A DNA stretch of 64,000 nucleotides from positions 682,001 to 746,000 of the forward strand of contig NZ_JAEKJR010000002.1 of the NCBI RefSeq assembly GCF_017303155.1. Direction: 5' to 3'. This document shows positions 9,287 to 19,037 of the stretch, one piece after another (positions within the stretch are counted from its first letter, which is position 1; each line of letters starts with the position of its first letter). Made by a program: the position numbers and the translations under genes. This stretch comes from Microbulbifer salipaludis (GTDB lineage: Bacteria > Pseudomonadota > Gammaproteobacteria > Pseudomonadales > Cellvibrionaceae). The notes beneath the pieces were generated by a model, which was not told the DNA's origin, searched no databases, and saw nothing but the letters and a program-made list of their open reading frames with translations.

Positions 9287-11122
9287 TCAGGCAGGGGCCT
9301 GGTCAAATTCTCGGATCAGCTCGAAAAACGGTGCACCAAACCGCGCCAGCTTGCTGTCGCCGATACCGGAAATCGCCAGCATTTCCGCGTCATTGCGCGG
9401 GCGGGCGGTCAGCATTTCGCGCAGGGTAGCATCGTGAAACACCACATAGGGCGGCACACCGCGCTCTTCCGCCAGGGACTTGCGCAGCGCCCGCAAGGCG
9501 TCCCACAGCGGCAGATCGTGGTCCGCGATCTCCACCGCTGCGCGTGCGCCAGCGGACTCCCGTGTAGCCCTGGCGGGCGCCTTGGGCAGGGTGCGCAGCT
9601 GTAGTGTCTCTTCTCCGCGCAGCACCGGACGGCACTGTTCGGTGAGTTGCAGCGCATTGAAGGCTTCCGCATTGACCTGCAGGTAGCCGCGCACCACCAG
9701 TTGGCGGGTCACCGCGCGCCATTCGTTGGCGCTCAGGTCACTGCCGATACCGTAGGTGGAGAGCTGGTTGTGGTTGAACTGGCGGATCTTCTCGGTGTCG
9801 GCGCCGCGCAGTACATCAATGACGTGGGCGGCGCCGAAGCGCTGTCCGGTGCGGTAGATGCTCGACATCAGCTTGCGCGCGGCGTCGCTGGCATCCCAGG
9901 TGGCGGGCGGCTCCAGGCAGGTATCGCAGTTGCCGCAATCAGCTTCCAGTGTCTCATTGAAGTAGCGCAGCAGCGCACGACGGCGGCAGCTGGTGATCTC
10001 GCAGAGGCCCAGCATGGCATCCAGCCGTTGCCGCTCCTGGCGCTTGTGCTCTTCATTGCCTTCCGAGGTGGCGGCCATCTGGCTGAGTTTCACCACATCT
10101 TCCAGCCCGTAGAGCAGCAGGGCGGTAGCCGGGTCGCCATCGCGGCCGGCGCGGCCGGTCTCCTGATAGTAGGCCTCGACGCTTTTGGGCAGGTCCAGGT
10201 GGGCGACGAAGCGCACATCGGGTTTGTCGATACCCATGCCAAAGGCAATGGTGGCCACCATTACCACGCCTTCCTCGCGCAGGAAGCGGCGCTGGTGCTC
10301 GGCGCGCACCTCGGACGGCAGGCCCGCGTGATAGGGCAGGGCGTTGAACCCCTGCTGCTGCAGCCATTCGGCGGTGGACTCCACCTTGTTGCGAGACAGG
10401 CAGTAAATCACCCCGGCATGCCCCTGCTGCTCGGTGTTCAAAAACTGCAGCAGCTGGCGTTTGGGATTGTTCTTGGGGGCAATGCGGTACTGGATGTTGG
10501 GGCGGTCGAAGCTGCTGATGAAGTGTCGCGCATCACTCAGGTCGAGGCGCTGGGCGATTTCCTGCCGGGTGCGCTGGTCCGCGGTCGCGGTCAGGGCCAC
10601 CCGCGGTACCTGAGGAAAACGCTGGTGCAGGCAGGAGAGCTGCAGGTAGTCCGCGCGGAAGTCGTGTCCCCACTGGCTGACACAGTGCGCCTCATCGATG
10701 GCAAACAGGGCTACTTCGGCCTGTGCCAACAGTTCCAGGGTGCGCGGCTGCAGCAGGCGCTCGGGTGCCAGGTACAGCAGTTTCAGCTCGCCACCCAGCA
10801 ATTGCTGCTCGATCTCCTGTGCGCTGCGGAAGTCCAGGGAAGAGTTCAGAAAGGCCGCCGACACACCCGCGGCCCGCAGTGCTTCTACCTGGTCCTGCAT
10901 CAGTGCGATCAGCGGAGAGATCACGATACCGCAGCCGGGGCGGGCCAGGGCGGGGATCTGATAACACAGGGACTTGCCGCCACCGGTGGGCATGAGTACC
11001 AAGGCGTCTTCGCCGCGTACCAGGGATTCAATAATGTCCTGCTGGTCACCTCGAAAGCCGGTGTAGCCAAAGGTGTGTTCGAGGATGTAGTGGGGGCTTT
11101 GCGCGTCGGGTGTCTCTGTCAT
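9287..11122 (-). CDS. recQ: ATP-dependent DNA helicase RecQ
   Basis: RecQ is a 3'-5' DNA helicase acting in RecF-pathway recombination and fork repair. The 611-aa chain shows all parts: Walker A in [10 protein letters not shown], the DEAH-type motif [14 protein letters not shown] including the RecQ aromatic loop, motif VI GRAGRDG, the RQC zinc-binding cysteines ([12 protein letters not shown] and CGNCDTC), a winged helix, and a C-terminal HRDC domain (about residues 525-600). Length and order match Escherichia coli RecQ. It starts divergently from a lipoprotein gene. About 229 bp between its stop and bauA hold no recognisable gene. Confidence 0.96.
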   Translation of the reverse strand: MTETPDAQSPHYILEHTFGYTGFRGDQQDIIESLVRGEDALVLMPTGGGKSLCYQIPALARPGCGIVISPLIALMQDQVEALRAAGVSAAFLNSSLDFRSAQEIEQQLLGGELKLLYLAPERLLQPRTLELLAQAEVALFAIDEAHCVSQWGHDFRADYLQLSCLHQRFPQVPRVALTATADQRTRQEIAQRLDLSDARHFISSFDRPNIQYRIAPKNNPKRQLLQFLNTEQQGHAGVIYCLSRNKVESTAEWLQQQGFNALPYHAGLPSEVRAEHQRRFLREEGVVMVATIAFGMGIDKPDVRFVAHLDLPKSVEAYYQETGRAGRDGDPATALLLYGLEDVVKLSQMAATSEGNEEHKRQERQRLDAMLGLCEITSCRRRALLRYFNETLEADCGNCDTCLEPPATWDASDAARKLMSSIYRTGQRFGAAHVIDVLRGADTEKIRQFNHNQLSTYGIGSDLSANEWRAVTRQLVVRGYLQVNAEAFNALQLTEQCRPVLRGEETLQLRTLPKAPARATRESAGARAAVEIADHDLPLWDALRALRKSLAEERGVPPYVVFHDATLREMLTARPRNDAEMLAISGIGDSKLARFGAPFFELIREFDQAPA

Positions 11123-11264
11123 GGGGCGGAGTATACCCCCTGGGCCTCACCAGCGGCGAACCAGGCATGGCAATCTGTTGTCCAACATTTGGCGCACCTT
11201 ACCTCATAATTTTGTGACGATGATCTATAATCCTCGCAACGCCGACATAGACAGGGATAAAGCT

Positions 11265-11726
11265 ATGCGTGCAATGAGAACCATAAAATCTACGCTTGTT
11301 CCGGGGGCACTTACCGCAGTCGTCTTTCTGGCCGGTTGCATCTCGCAGGCTCCCGAACCCATCAACCCGCGCAACCTCGCGCAGTCCGCGGTGGCGGATA
11401 CCCACCTCGGCTGGAAACCGGCACCGGCCAACCAGCTCAATTACTCGATGGCGACCTCGTCCGGTATCGCCAGCATGCAGCTGCGTGCGTTGCCGGGACA
11501 CCTGCAGGCGGTGACCATCGAGCTGCCCGGGATGCGCAATATCGAAGGCATCCAGTGGCGCGGGGCCGAGGGTGATAACGCCATGCTGTTTGACGGCGCC
11601 GAGGGGATGGACGGAGTGACCGTGGAGCGCCAGTACCGAGGATACCGGCTGAGTGTGCGCGGGCCCGCGCTGGAATCCATCCGCAGCGGTGGCTATCTGA
11701 CGGTAATCGATTATTTCCGGAACTGA
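11265..11726 (+). CDS. Small lipoprotein of unknown function
   Basis: This is a 153-aa predicted lipoprotein. The N-terminal signal (MRAMRTIKSTL with a hydrophobic core) ends in a lipobox FLAGC with C25 as the acylated residue; the following Ile-Ser does not carry an inner-membrane retention Asp. The mature part has no motif I recognise. The start has AGGGA 7 bases upstream. It is divergent from recQ and convergent with the cyclotransferase gene. Two hairpins without U-tracts (11729-11748 and 11757-11777) lie in the convergent gap and may end both transcripts weakly. Confidence 0.65.
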   Translation: MRAMRTIKSTLVPGALTAVVFLAGCISQAPEPINPRNLAQSAVADTHLGWKPAPANQLNYSMATSSGIASMQLRALPGHLQAVTIELPGMRNIEGIQWRGAEGDNAMLFDGAEGMDGVTVERQYRGYRLSVRGPALESIRSGGYLTVIDYFRN

Positions 11727-11786
11727 GTCGCGTTCATTGGTGAACGCGGTGCGTGTCCGGCGCGGTAACGGCGCCGGGCACCACGG

Positions 11787-12584
11787 CTATTCGAACCCCA
11801 GCCCCCTTGGCCGAATCAGGTAGAGCGCCGGCCAGTATTTACCGGTTACCCAGAGTCCATTGTGCGCCTGGTCCCAGGCGATGCCGTTGGCTACCGCATC
11901 AATGTGGCGCCTGCCCTGCAGGCTGTCGCGCTGCAATGCTTCCAGATTCACCACCCCTTTGACTTCTCCACTCGCGGGATCGATGGCGATGATCCGCGGG
12001 TCCTGCCAGATATTGGCCCAGATCAGGCCGTGCACATACTCCAGTTCGTTCAGCTGCGCCCAGGTTTGTCCGCCGCCATGGACCTGTACCCGCCGGGTAA
12101 CCTCAAAGGTTTCCGGGTCGCGAAATACCAGGGTGTCACTGCCGTTGCTCATGATCAGCTGCTGGCCATCGGTGGTCAGGCCCCAGCCTTCACCCCGGTA
12201 GCGCAGCACCTGCTCGAGGGCAAAGGACGCACGGTTGTAGATCTGCACTTCTCCCGCCCGGTAGGTCAGCAGGTACAGTTTGTTCCCCAGCACAGCGAGC
12301 CCTTCGGCAAAGCGGTTGCCGGCCAGCCATTTGCGCCTTAGAGGATTGCTGCCCGGGTCGGTATACTCCGCGAGCCAGGAGCGGCCGTAGAGACCGCTGC
12401 TTTCCAGCCAGCGCTCGCCATCGAAATACAGCCCCTGGGTGAAGTGGTCAGCGGGCCGGGCCTTGCTCTCGAGCAGTGTGTACTCGACCGGCTCGGCCCC
12501 GTGGCTGTGGCTGCTCAGCACCAGCAGCAAGGCGGCGGCCCGGTTGGCGGCTTGCCGGATGACAGATTTCAATGCGGCGCGCAT
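11787..12584 (-). CDS. Glutaminyl-peptide cyclotransferase (beta-propeller type)
   Basis: The protein belongs to the plant/bacterial-type glutamine cyclotransferase family, which forms pyroglutamate at N-terminal Gln of exported peptides or proteins. The 265-aa chain has an N-terminal signal peptide ending near SHGAEP, followed by a five-bladed propeller pattern. Characteristic elements are FTQGLYFDGERWLESSGLYG, EGWGLTTDGQQLIMSNGSD and LNELEYVHGLIWAN. Length fits the family. It is divergent from the DUF502 gene. The start is the ATG before the only signal peptide; the Shine-Dalgarno is weak. Confidence 0.85.
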   Translation of the reverse strand: MRAALKSVIRQAANRAAALLLVLSSHSHGAEPVEYTLLESKARPADHFTQGLYFDGERWLESSGLYGRSWLAEYTDPGSNPLRRKWLAGNRFAEGLAVLGNKLYLLTYRAGEVQIYNRASFALEQVLRYRGEGWGLTTDGQQLIMSNGSDTLVFRDPETFEVTRRVQVHGGGQTWAQLNELEYVHGLIWANIWQDPRIIAIDPASGEVKGVVNLEALQRDSLQGRRHIDAVANGIAWDQAHNGLWVTGKYWPALYLIRPRGLGFE

Positions 12585-12635
12585 AGTGCGTAAGTTGATC
12601 CCTGTTTAACGATTTCCAGTTCAGTACTGTAATTT

Positions 12636-13250
12636 ATGACCAGAATAAAAACATTTGTGACCCTGACCCTGCTGGGCGGCCTGGCGGTGGTCTTGCCGAT
12701 TGCCATATTTGTGATGCTGTTCCAGTGGCTGTTTGGCCAGATCAGCGAAATGGTGGCGCCGGCAGCGGAGTGGATGCAGGCGCACACGCGCTTCAAGGAT
12801 AACTTCGCACGCCTGCTGGTGATAGCGCTGATTCTCGGCTTGTGCTTTGTGATTGGCCTGCTGGTAAAGACCAGTGTTGGGCGCTGGGCGCACCGGCATC
12901 TGGACTACTGGCTGGGCAAGGTGGCACCGGGTTACAGCACCATCAAGGAGCTAGTACTGCAGTTTATTGGCGGTGGTGGCAGTGAAGGCGTGTTGTCCGG
13001 GCCGGTGGCGCGGGCGCGGATTCACGGTGCCGGTAATCCCCTGTCGGTTACGGCTATCGTGACCTCGCAACATGCCAATGGCGACTTCACGGTGTACGTG
13101 CCCACCGCGCCGGTCCCCACCTCCGGGTTTGTCTACCATCTGCCCCCGGAATGCGTTGAGATCCTGCCTCATGTCACCGTGGAGGCGGCGATGAAATCCA
13201 TCGTTGCCTGCGGTTCGGGCAGCGGTCCGTTGCTGGCGCCTCCGGAGTGA
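12636..13250 (+). CDS. DUF502 family inner-membrane protein
   Basis: This 204-aa protein has two strong transmembrane segments near the N-terminus (FVTLTLLGGLAVVLPIAIFV and LLVIALILGLCFVIGLLV), with a short soluble loop between them. A conserved C-terminal soluble domain (about residues 85-204) contains PGYSTIKELV and the late VYVPTAPVPTSGFVY stretch. This is the DUF502 pattern; no biochemical role is established. The family is common in proteobacteria and often lies near aspartyl-tRNA synthetase genes, which is not the case here. The start codon has no clear Shine-Dalgarno but no better start exists. Confidence 0.8.
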   Translation: MTRIKTFVTLTLLGGLAVVLPIAIFVMLFQWLFGQISEMVAPAAEWMQAHTRFKDNFARLLVIALILGLCFVIGLLVKTSVGRWAHRHLDYWLGKVAPGYSTIKELVLQFIGGGGSEGVLSGPVARARIHGAGNPLSVTAIVTSQHANGDFTVYVPTAPVPTSGFVYHLPPECVEILPHVTVEAAMKSIVACGSGSGPLLAPPE

Positions 13251-13302
13251 CCAATCATTGGCGAATAGCGCCGCCATTCCTCTCGGCTGAATCTTTGCGT
13301 TA

Positions 13303-15372
13303 CTAGTCGTGTAGTGGCCGGTTTTTACCCAGTGCGCGAATCGCAAAGCGCATTGGGTGCAACGCCTTCACCAGTTCCTGTGATACTGGCATTACCCCCC
13401 CGCTTATCCAGCCCGCCAGCACTTCCGCCGCCAGCGGCGCGTAGGTAAATCCACGAGACCCGAGACCGGCCATCACGTACAGGTTTGGCTGATACGGCGT
13501 GCGCTGGTCAATGCGCTGTTTGCGGTTTTTGCGCAGCGGGTGATAGGTGGCTTCGAGCGCTTCCCACTCCGCCACCGGGCCGGCCATGGGCAGGTAGTCC
13601 GGTGTGGCCGCGCGCAGCGCAGCGCGGCCACGCAAAGGCTGCGAGCGGAACTCGTCGGCGATATCCGGGAGCAGGGTGGCCAGCGTGCGCAGGTTGTCCT
13701 CGTGTTCTTCCGCGCGAATATCGGTGTCGGTCTGCTTCAGTTTAAAGGTGGCGCCAAAACTGTGGCTCGACTGGCCCTGGCCCGGATTCTCAGGGGCGAT
13801 GTAGCCCTCGGCGCACAGCGCCAGTTTCAGTTTTTGCGAGGTGTCCGTTGCCGCGGCAAAGGACACCTGGCCGCGTATGGGCTGCAGGGGCAGGGGCGCG
13901 GTTTGCGCAAACTGCCGGTTGCTGTTGGCGGTACACAGCACCAGGGCGTCGAAGGCGTGAGGCTCCGGGTCTTGCTGCACGCCTAGTTGCCACTGGCCAT
14001 CGCGATGGTTGGCGTCTGTCACCCGTGTGTTGCAGCGGGTTTCGATATTCGGGTGGTCGAGCAGCGCGGCACAGACCCGGCTCGGGCGGAGCCAGCCCGC
14101 GCGGAGGAAGTAGAGGCCGGGCGCCGTCAGGGGAACGCCGGCAAGTACGCTCGCCTCGCTGGCCGTGACCGGCTGCGCGAGCGGTGTGTGGCGGTCGAGG
14201 CCAAGCTGCGCGACCACTTGTTGCTGCAGTTGCTGCTCTTTTTCTGTCTGTGCCAACTGCAGCAAGCCGTCAAAGTGCACCGCGTGCGGACACAGGGTCG
14301 GGTAGAAGCGCTGGGCAAATTGCAGGGCGAGCAGGTTGAAGTCGCCATTGGGGCCGGGCTTGGGGGAGAGCTTTGCGTACAGGATGCCCTGGTCATTGCC
14401 CGACGCGCCGCTGCCGGGGGCCGGCCCCTGCTCGAACACAGTGACGTTCAGGTTGCGCTCCGCCAGCGCGCGCGCCGCTGCGGCCCCGGCAATACCGGCA
14501 CCGATAATGGCCACCGATTGCGGCGCGGCAGGTTCTGTTGCCTGGTCTGCTAGGTGGTCTGCTAAAAGGTTTGACGGGGGCAGGTGCCAGGGGGTGGCTG
14601 CGTGGCTGTGCGGTGCCTCGTTTGCCGGCGGCGCAAAGTCTCCGCGCAGCATTTCCCGCTTGCGCCCAAAACCGGGCACCTTGTGCAGGGAAAAGCCCGC
14701 GGACTTCAAGCCCCGCTTGACGATGCCGGCGCAGGTGAAGGTGGCAAAGGTGGCGTGGGGCGCGCTCAGGTTGGCGATCGCCTGAAACAGTGCCTCACTC
14801 CACATGTCCGGATTCTTCGCGGGCGCAAAGCCATCCAGGAACCAGGCATCGACCACCCGATCCCTGCCCGGGTCGTCCAGTCGCAGTTGCTCGAAACCTT
14901 GGCTGGCTTCGTCGATGATCAGGGTCAGGTAGACCCCGTGGGGAAACCTCAGGCGGTGCACGCCGGCGGCGAGGAAGTCCGGGTACTGCGCAATGAGCTG
15001 GTCGCTGAGGTCTGCAAGCTCCGGCCACATGGCCAGTGCCCGGGCCAGATCCTCGGGGTGCAGGGGAAATTTTTCCACACTGACAAAGTGCAATTGCCCG
15101 TTGGTAGGTGCCAGCTGTCGCCACAGTTGCCAGGCAGCGAGAAAATTGAGCCCGGTGCCGAAGCCGGTCTCGCCAATGGTGAAGCGTGCGCCGCTTTCCA
15201 GTGCGCTCCAGCGCTGTGCCAGCTGGTTTTGTGCGAGGAAAACGTGGCGGGTTTCCTCCAGGCCGGAAGCGGTAGAGAAATAAATATCGTCAAACGCGGT
15301 GGATGCCGGCTGGCCGTTTTCGCGCCACTCCAGCTGAGCGTGGTGCACCGGTGGCTTGCTGTTGTCAGGCAT
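13303..15372 (-). CDS. mnmC: Bifunctional tRNA wobble-uridine enzyme MnmC (methyltransferase / FAD oxidoreductase)
   Basis: MnmC finishes the mnm5s2U34 modification. The C-terminal FAD domain removes the carboxymethyl group from cmnm5U34 and the N-terminal domain methylates nm5U34 using SAM. The 689-aa chain carries both: the MnmD methyltransferase domain (about residues 1-265, with GETGFGTGLNFLAAW) and the FAD oxidoreductase domain (about 285-680, with the dinucleotide motif GAGIAGAAAARALAE). Length matches E. coli MnmC. The linker between domains is Ala/Pro/Ser-rich. Its start is 9 bp downstream of the flavodoxin stop, so mnmC, the flavodoxin and trmL probably form one transcript; both RNA enzymes act at position 34. 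Confidence 0.95.
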   Translation of the reverse strand: MPDNSKPPVHHAQLEWRENGQPASTAFDDIYFSTASGLEETRHVFLAQNQLAQRWSALESGARFTIGETGFGTGLNFLAAWQLWRQLAPTNGQLHFVSVEKFPLHPEDLARALAMWPELADLSDQLIAQYPDFLAAGVHRLRFPHGVYLTLIIDEASQGFEQLRLDDPGRDRVVDAWFLDGFAPAKNPDMWSEALFQAIANLSAPHATFATFTCAGIVKRGLKSAGFSLHKVPGFGRKREMLRGDFAPPANEAPHSHAATPWHLPPSNLLADHLADQATEPAAPQSVAIIGAGIAGAAAARALAERNLNVTVFEQGPAPGSGASGNDQGILYAKLSPKPGPNGDFNLLALQFAQRFYPTLCPHAVHFDGLLQLAQTEKEQQLQQQVVAQLGLDRHTPLAQPVTASEASVLAGVPLTAPGLYFLRAGWLRPSRVCAALLDHPNIETRCNTRVTDANHRDGQWQLGVQQDPEPHAFDALVLCTANSNRQFAQTAPLPLQPIRGQVSFAAATDTSQKLKLALCAEGYIAPENPGQGQSSHSFGATFKLKQTDTDIRAEEHEDNLRTLATLLPDIADEFRSQPLRGRAALRAATPDYLPMAGPVAEWEALEATYHPLRKNRKQRIDQRTPYQPNLYVMAGLGSRGFTYAPLAAEVLAGWISGGVMPVSQELVKALHPMRFAIRALGKNRPLHD

Positions 15373-15381
15373 GGGTGGCGG

Positions 15382-15903
15382 TCACTGCAGGCCGAATTCG
15401 CGCATGACCTGAGCACACCACTGGTCGAGGCGCTCGTCACTGCGGTCAAACTCGTTTTCCTCGTCCAGGGCAAGGCCCACAAAGTGGCTGCCGTCCGGGG
15501 TCAGCCCTTTGGATTCCTCAAACTGGTAACCCTCAACGGGCCAGTAACCGACGGCCTTGGCGCCAATGGCAACCACCTGTGCATGCAGGTAGCCCAGGGC
15601 ATCCTGGTACCACTGGGGATAGCCTTCCTGGTCGCCCAGGCCGTACAGGGCCACGGTTTTACCGCTCAGGTCCAGCTGTGCCAGCTGATCCCAGCAGTTT
15701 TCCCAGTCTTCCTGCAGTTCACCATAGTCCCAGGTGGGAATGCCGAGGATCAGGAAGTCGTAGTCCTGCATCTGCGCAATATCGTCATCCGCCACATTGT
15801 GCAGATCGATCCACTCCTCGCCGAGGCGGTCGCGAATTTTCTCCGCCGCCATCTCCGTGTAACAGGTGCTTGAGCCGTAAAAAAGTCCGATAGGTGCGCG
15901 CAT
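15382..15903 (-). CDS. fldB: Flavodoxin (FldB-like)
   Basis: This is a 173-aa long-chain flavodoxin, a cytoplasmic FMN electron carrier. The FMN phosphate loop is [12 protein letters not shown]. The isoalloxazine-stacking region is [15 protein letters not shown], and the second is [17 protein letters not shown], the standard flavodoxin pattern with the long-chain insertion. It sits between trmL and mnmC in a probable operon. The FldB assignment rests on overall similarity to gammaproteobacterial FldB and could be FldA. The electron acceptor is not shown by sequence; a role in maturing the neighbouring tRNA enzymes is not implied. Confidence 0.85.
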   Translation of the reverse strand: MRAPIGLFYGSSTCYTEMAAEKIRDRLGEEWIDLHNVADDDIAQMQDYDFLILGIPTWDYGELQEDWENCWDQLAQLDLSGKTVALYGLGDQEGYPQWYQDALGYLHAQVVAIGAKAVGYWPVEGYQFEESKGLTPDGSHFVGLALDEENEFDRSDERLDQWCAQVMREFGLQ

Positions 15904-15939
15904 AAAACTCTGGTTGTTGGTTCAGCCTGAGCGGATCGC

Positions 15940-16407
15940 TCAGCCCTGGGCGTTGATGTAGCCCAGCTGGCGCCAGGCCTCATAAATGACAATGGCCGCC
16001 GCATTGGAAAGATTGATACTGCGGCTGTTTGCGCACATGGGGATGCGCAGGGTGTGCTCAGGACCGGTCGCCGCCAGAAATTCGGCGGGCAGACCGCGGG
16101 TCTCCGGGCCGAACACAATAGCGTCGTCAGCGCGGAACTCGATCTCCGAGTGCGGACGACTGCCCTTGGTGGAGAGCGCCAATACCCGCTTCGGCTGCTC
16201 CGATTTCACGAAGGCTTCCCAGTCGCGGTGGCGCACCACGCGGCTGTATTCCGCATAGTCCAGCCCCGCCCGGCGCAGGCGCTTGTCGTCCATGGCGAAC
16301 CCCAGGGGTTCGATCAGGTGCAGCTCGGCACCGGTATTGGCACACAGGCGGATGATATTGCCGGTATTGGGCGCAATTTCCGGCTGGTAGAGCACGATTT
16401 TGAACAT
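15940..16407 (-). CDS. trmL: tRNA (cytidine/uridine-34-2'-O)-methyltransferase TrmL
   Basis: TrmL is a SPOUT-class SAM methyltransferase that methylates the ribose of the wobble base of tRNA-Leu isoacceptors. The 155-aa length is exactly family size. Motifs are the N-terminal [21 protein letters not shown], the trefoil-knot segment FGPETRGLP and the C-terminal [19 protein letters not shown]. It heads the trmL-flavodoxin-mnmC run, a grouping of tRNA wobble-position enzymes. The start MFKIVLYQ fits homologues. Confidence 0.94.
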   Translation of the reverse strand: MFKIVLYQPEIAPNTGNIIRLCANTGAELHLIEPLGFAMDDKRLRRAGLDYAEYSRVVRHRDWEAFVKSEQPKRVLALSTKGSRPHSEIEFRADDAIVFGPETRGLPAEFLAATGPEHTLRIPMCANSRSINLSNAAAIVIYEAWRQLGYINAQG

Positions 16408-16556
16408 GGTTAGAGGCGCTTAGGCGTTGGCAACTATGCCAGCACCGGATTATCTAGTGATGGTTCGCCGTAGGTACCGCTACCGGGTGCTGCCACGAGA
16501 CCATCTTCAAGGCCACCCGAGACGTGGCCATGGCTATTGGCGATGATTGGCGGGGA

Positions 16557-17087
16557 TTATAGCGCGGAGGAGGTTTCTTCGCAGTCGATCTCGACTCCCA
16601 ACTCGTCGGCGATCTCATCCAGCTCGTCGTGCAGACCGTCGATGCTCACATCCTCGGCAACGCTGATGGTGCACTCGGCGGTAAACAGCGGCTCGCCACT
16701 CCAGGGCGTGCTGCCGTAGCGGGTGTCCAGTGTTTCCATATTGATCTTGCGCGCGGCCAGGGCGCGGGAAATCTCTTTGACGATACCCGGGCGGTCGTTG
16801 CCCACCAGCTTCAGTTGCAGGGTCTGGCGGGAATCGGCAGCCACCGCAAGAGCGTCCTCGATCTGCAGTTTGAAGTCATCTCCCGCCAGATTCTGCAGAG
16901 CGTCCTTCAGGGCCGCACTATCGCCCGCCGCCACACTGACCCGCAGGATACCGGCAAACTTGCCGGCAAAGTGCGCCATCCGGCTGTCTTCCCAGTTGCC
17001 GCCATTTTCCGCTACCGCGGAGGAGAGCATTTCCACCACACCGGGTTTGTCGTCGCTGATGATGGAAATGACAAGGTGCTGTTGCAT
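16557..17087 (-). CDS. Tandem ACT-domain protein (GcvR-like)
   Basis: The 176-aa cytoplasmic protein is made of two ACT domains (about residues 4-75 and 90-170). The first begins LVISIISDDKPGVVEMLS and the second LKLVGNDRPGIVKEISRAL, both with the DxPG ligand-loop pattern. This is the layout of GcvR, the regulator that restrains GcvA at the glycine cleavage operon, and of related ACT regulators. No gcv genes are nearby, so the GcvR role is not supported by context. The ATG has AAGGA about 7 bases upstream; the reading frame upstream of it has no family similarity. Confidence 0.8.
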   Translation of the reverse strand: MQQHLVISIISDDKPGVVEMLSSAVAENGGNWEDSRMAHFAGKFAGILRVSVAAGDSAALKDALQNLAGDDFKLQIEDALAVAADSRQTLQLKLVGNDRPGIVKEISRALAARKINMETLDTRYGSTPWSGEPLFTAECTISVAEDVSIDGLHDELDEIADELGVEIDCEETSSAL

Positions 17088-17275
17088 GAGGGTTTCCTTA
17101 CTGGCACTGCTAAATCGATTAACTTGGTGAATTGTAGCCAGTGTGACCCCCGGTGGGCAAAGTTCTGCCAATCACTCGCCGGGGAACTGGCAACGCAGGG
17201 CACTGTCTTTACAAGGGGCCGCCAGCAGTGTTGAATCAGCGGCCGTGGGAAGAATAATTTACAGGAGAGTCTTGG

Positions 17276-18082
17276 ATGAAACTGATTCATTGGGTGGCCG
17301 GTATGGCCTGTGCGGTATCCATGGCGGGCGCGGCGCAAGCCAATCCGCTGCAACAGGCGATTGACGGCGAGCATCGCACCGCGAAGTACGCCGCGCGTGA
17401 CGAGTACCGGCACCCCGCGGAAACCCTGGAATTCTTCCAGGTGAAGCCGGACATGGCGGTTGTCGAGATCTGGCCGGGCGGCGGCTGGTACACGGAGATT
17501 CTGGCCCCCGCACTGAAAGACGAAGGCACTTTCTATGCGGCGCATTTCCCCAAGGACACCCAGGTTGGCTACTTCAAGCGCTCCCGCGAAGCCTTTGAAA
17601 AGCGCATGGCGGAAAAGAAAGACATGTACGGCGCGGTAAAATTGACCGAGTTTGCACCGGGTGGCGACAGCGAGATTGCGCCGGCGGGCTCCGCAGACGC
17701 CGTACTGACCTTCCGCAACGTGCACAACTGGATGGGTGGCAACAATGAACAGGCGGCCTTCAAGACCTTTTACAAGGCGCTGAAGCCGGGTGGTGTGCTA
17801 GGTGTTGTGGAGCACCGTGCTAAGCCGGGCACCAGCCGCGAAGACATGAAAAAGAGCGGCTATGTAACACAGGATTACGTGATCGAGCTGGCGAAAAATG
17901 CCGGCTTTGAGCTGGAAGAAGCCAGCGAGATCAATGCAAATCCGAAAGACACCGCGGACCATCCGAAAGGTGTCTGGACCCTGCCGCCCTCTCTGCGCCT
18001 GGGCGATGAAGACAAAGACAAGTATCTGGCGATCGGCGAAAGTGATCGTATGACCTTGAGGTTCCGCAAGCCCAAGTCCTGA
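17276..18082 (+). CDS. Exported class I SAM-methyltransferase-like protein
   Basis: This 268-aa protein has a methyltransferase fold preceded by a clear Sec signal peptide (MKLIHWVAGMACAVSMAG, cleaved near AQA). Motif I is VVEIWPGGGWYTEIL; the later DAVLTFRNVHNWMG and LKPGGVLGVVEHR segments match motifs IV-V of class I enzymes. Exported methyltransferase-like proteins of this type (COG4798) are known in proteobacteria, but SAM is not expected in the periplasm, so the activity is uncertain. AGGAG lies about 7 bases before the ATG, and a terminator follows, making it a single-gene unit. Confidence 0.75.
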   Translation: MKLIHWVAGMACAVSMAGAAQANPLQQAIDGEHRTAKYAARDEYRHPAETLEFFQVKPDMAVVEIWPGGGWYTEILAPALKDEGTFYAAHFPKDTQVGYFKRSREAFEKRMAEKKDMYGAVKLTEFAPGGDSEIAPAGSADAVLTFRNVHNWMGGNNEQAAFKTFYKALKPGGVLGVVEHRAKPGTSREDMKKSGYVTQDYVIELAKNAGFELEEASEINANPKDTADHPKGVWTLPPSLRLGDEDKDKYLAIGESDRMTLRFRKPKS

Positions 18083-18104
18083 TACCTCTTTTGGATTGAA
18101 GCTA

Positions 18105-18135
18105 AAATGCCCCGGAACCCCGGGGCATTTTTTTA
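18105..18135 (+). terminator. Rho-independent terminator
   Basis: The stem AATGCCCCGG / CCGGGGCATT with a short loop is followed by seven T. It separates the exported methyltransferase-like gene from yheU. Confidence 0.9.
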
Positions 18136-18156
18136 TCAGTAATTGACAGGTAGCCA

Positions 18157-18387
18157 ATGATTATTCCGCACCATCAACTCGACCCGGAAACCCTGCAGAA
18201 CCTGCTGGAGGAATACGCCACCCGTGACGGTACCGATTACGGCGAGCGCGAGGTGAGCCTGGCCGACAAGGTGGCCAACCTGCGGCGGCAGTTGCACAAC
18301 AAGTCTGTGGTGATCTGGTTTGAGCCCGGTGAGGAGTCGATCAATTTAATTCTTGCCGAAGACATCCCCGCAGGCGGAGCTTCCTGA
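18157..18387 (+). CDS. yheU: YheU family protein (UPF0270)
   Basis: This 76-aa protein has the UPF0270 signature: an N-terminal MIIPHHQLDPETLQNLLEE and the central TRDGTDYGEREVSL. The function is unknown. Its stop codon overlaps the next start (TGATG), so translation is coupled to the downstream alpha/beta hydrolase. The same neighbour pair is seen in gammaproteobacteria, where yheT/yheU adjoin a hydrolase. Confidence 0.9.
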   Translation: MIIPHHQLDPETLQNLLEEYATRDGTDYGEREVSLADKVANLRRQLHNKSVVIWFEPGEESINLILAEDIPAGGAS

Positions 18388-19037
18388 TGTCGGCTGACTG
18401 GCTGCTGGATAAACCTACGCAAAGTCCCTCTGCCTGGTTTCTGTTTGCCCACGGTGCCGGTGCGCCGATGGACAGCGATTTCATGCAGGCGTTGGCACAC
18501 ATGCTCGCGATGCAGGGTATCGGTGTGGTGCGGTTTGAGTTTCCGTATATGGCAGAGCGGCGTGTGACGGGTAAGCGCCGTCCGCCCAACAAAATGGATG
18601 TGCTGCTGGAGGCATTTCAGGTGCACATCGCGCGGGTAGCGGAGGAGTTACCCGCAGCGCCACTGTTTATCGGTGGTAAATCCATGGGCGGCCGGGTGGC
18701 CAGCATGTTGGCGCAGGAGAATTATCAGCGGGGCGCCGTGGCCGGTGCCGTGTGCCTGGGCTACCCCTTTCATCCGCCGGGCAAGCCGGAAAAGCTGCGC
18801 ACCGAGCACCTGCAAACACTTACCTGCCCGACACTGATTGTGCAGGGCACGCGGGATAAGTTGGGGAGCCGTGAGGAGGTGGCGGATTACGGGTTGTCTT
18901 CCGCCATTGCGCTGGCCTGGCTGGAAGATGGGGACCACGACTTCAAGCCGCGCAAGGCCAGCGGTTTTACCCAGCAGCAGCACTGGCAGGCTACTGCGGA
19001 TTATGCGGCGGCGTTTATGCGCGCTCGAGAATCGTAA
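18387..19037 (+). CDS. Alpha/beta hydrolase of the KANL3/Tex30 type
   Basis: This 216-aa cytoplasmic protein has an alpha/beta hydrolase core. Visible elements are the oxyanion region FLFAHGAGAPMDS, the nucleophile elbow GGKSMGGRVAS with the Ser in KSMG, and the terminal DGDHDFKP with the likely catalytic His. The family (dienelactone hydrolase-like, KANL3/Tex30) has no agreed substrate. Its start overlaps the yheU stop by one base. The 3' end overlaps a convergent monooxygenase gene by 23 bp, so the two transcripts run into each other. Confidence 0.82.
   Translation: MSADWLLDKPTQSPSAWFLFAHGAGAPMDSDFMQALAHMLAMQGIGVVRFEFPYMAERRVTGKRRPPNKMDVLLEAFQVHIARVAEELPAAPLFIGGKSMGGRVASMLAQENYQRGAVAGAVCLGYPFHPPGKPEKLRTEHLQTLTCPTLIVQGTRDKLGSREEVADYGLSSAIALAWLEDGDHDFKPRKASGFTQQQHWQATADYAAAFMRARES

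Noticed and set aside
9647..11209. 520-codon plus-strand open frame opposite recQ
   Set aside because: It lies antisense to RecQ, whose motifs are all present; no domain is visible in the shadow frame.
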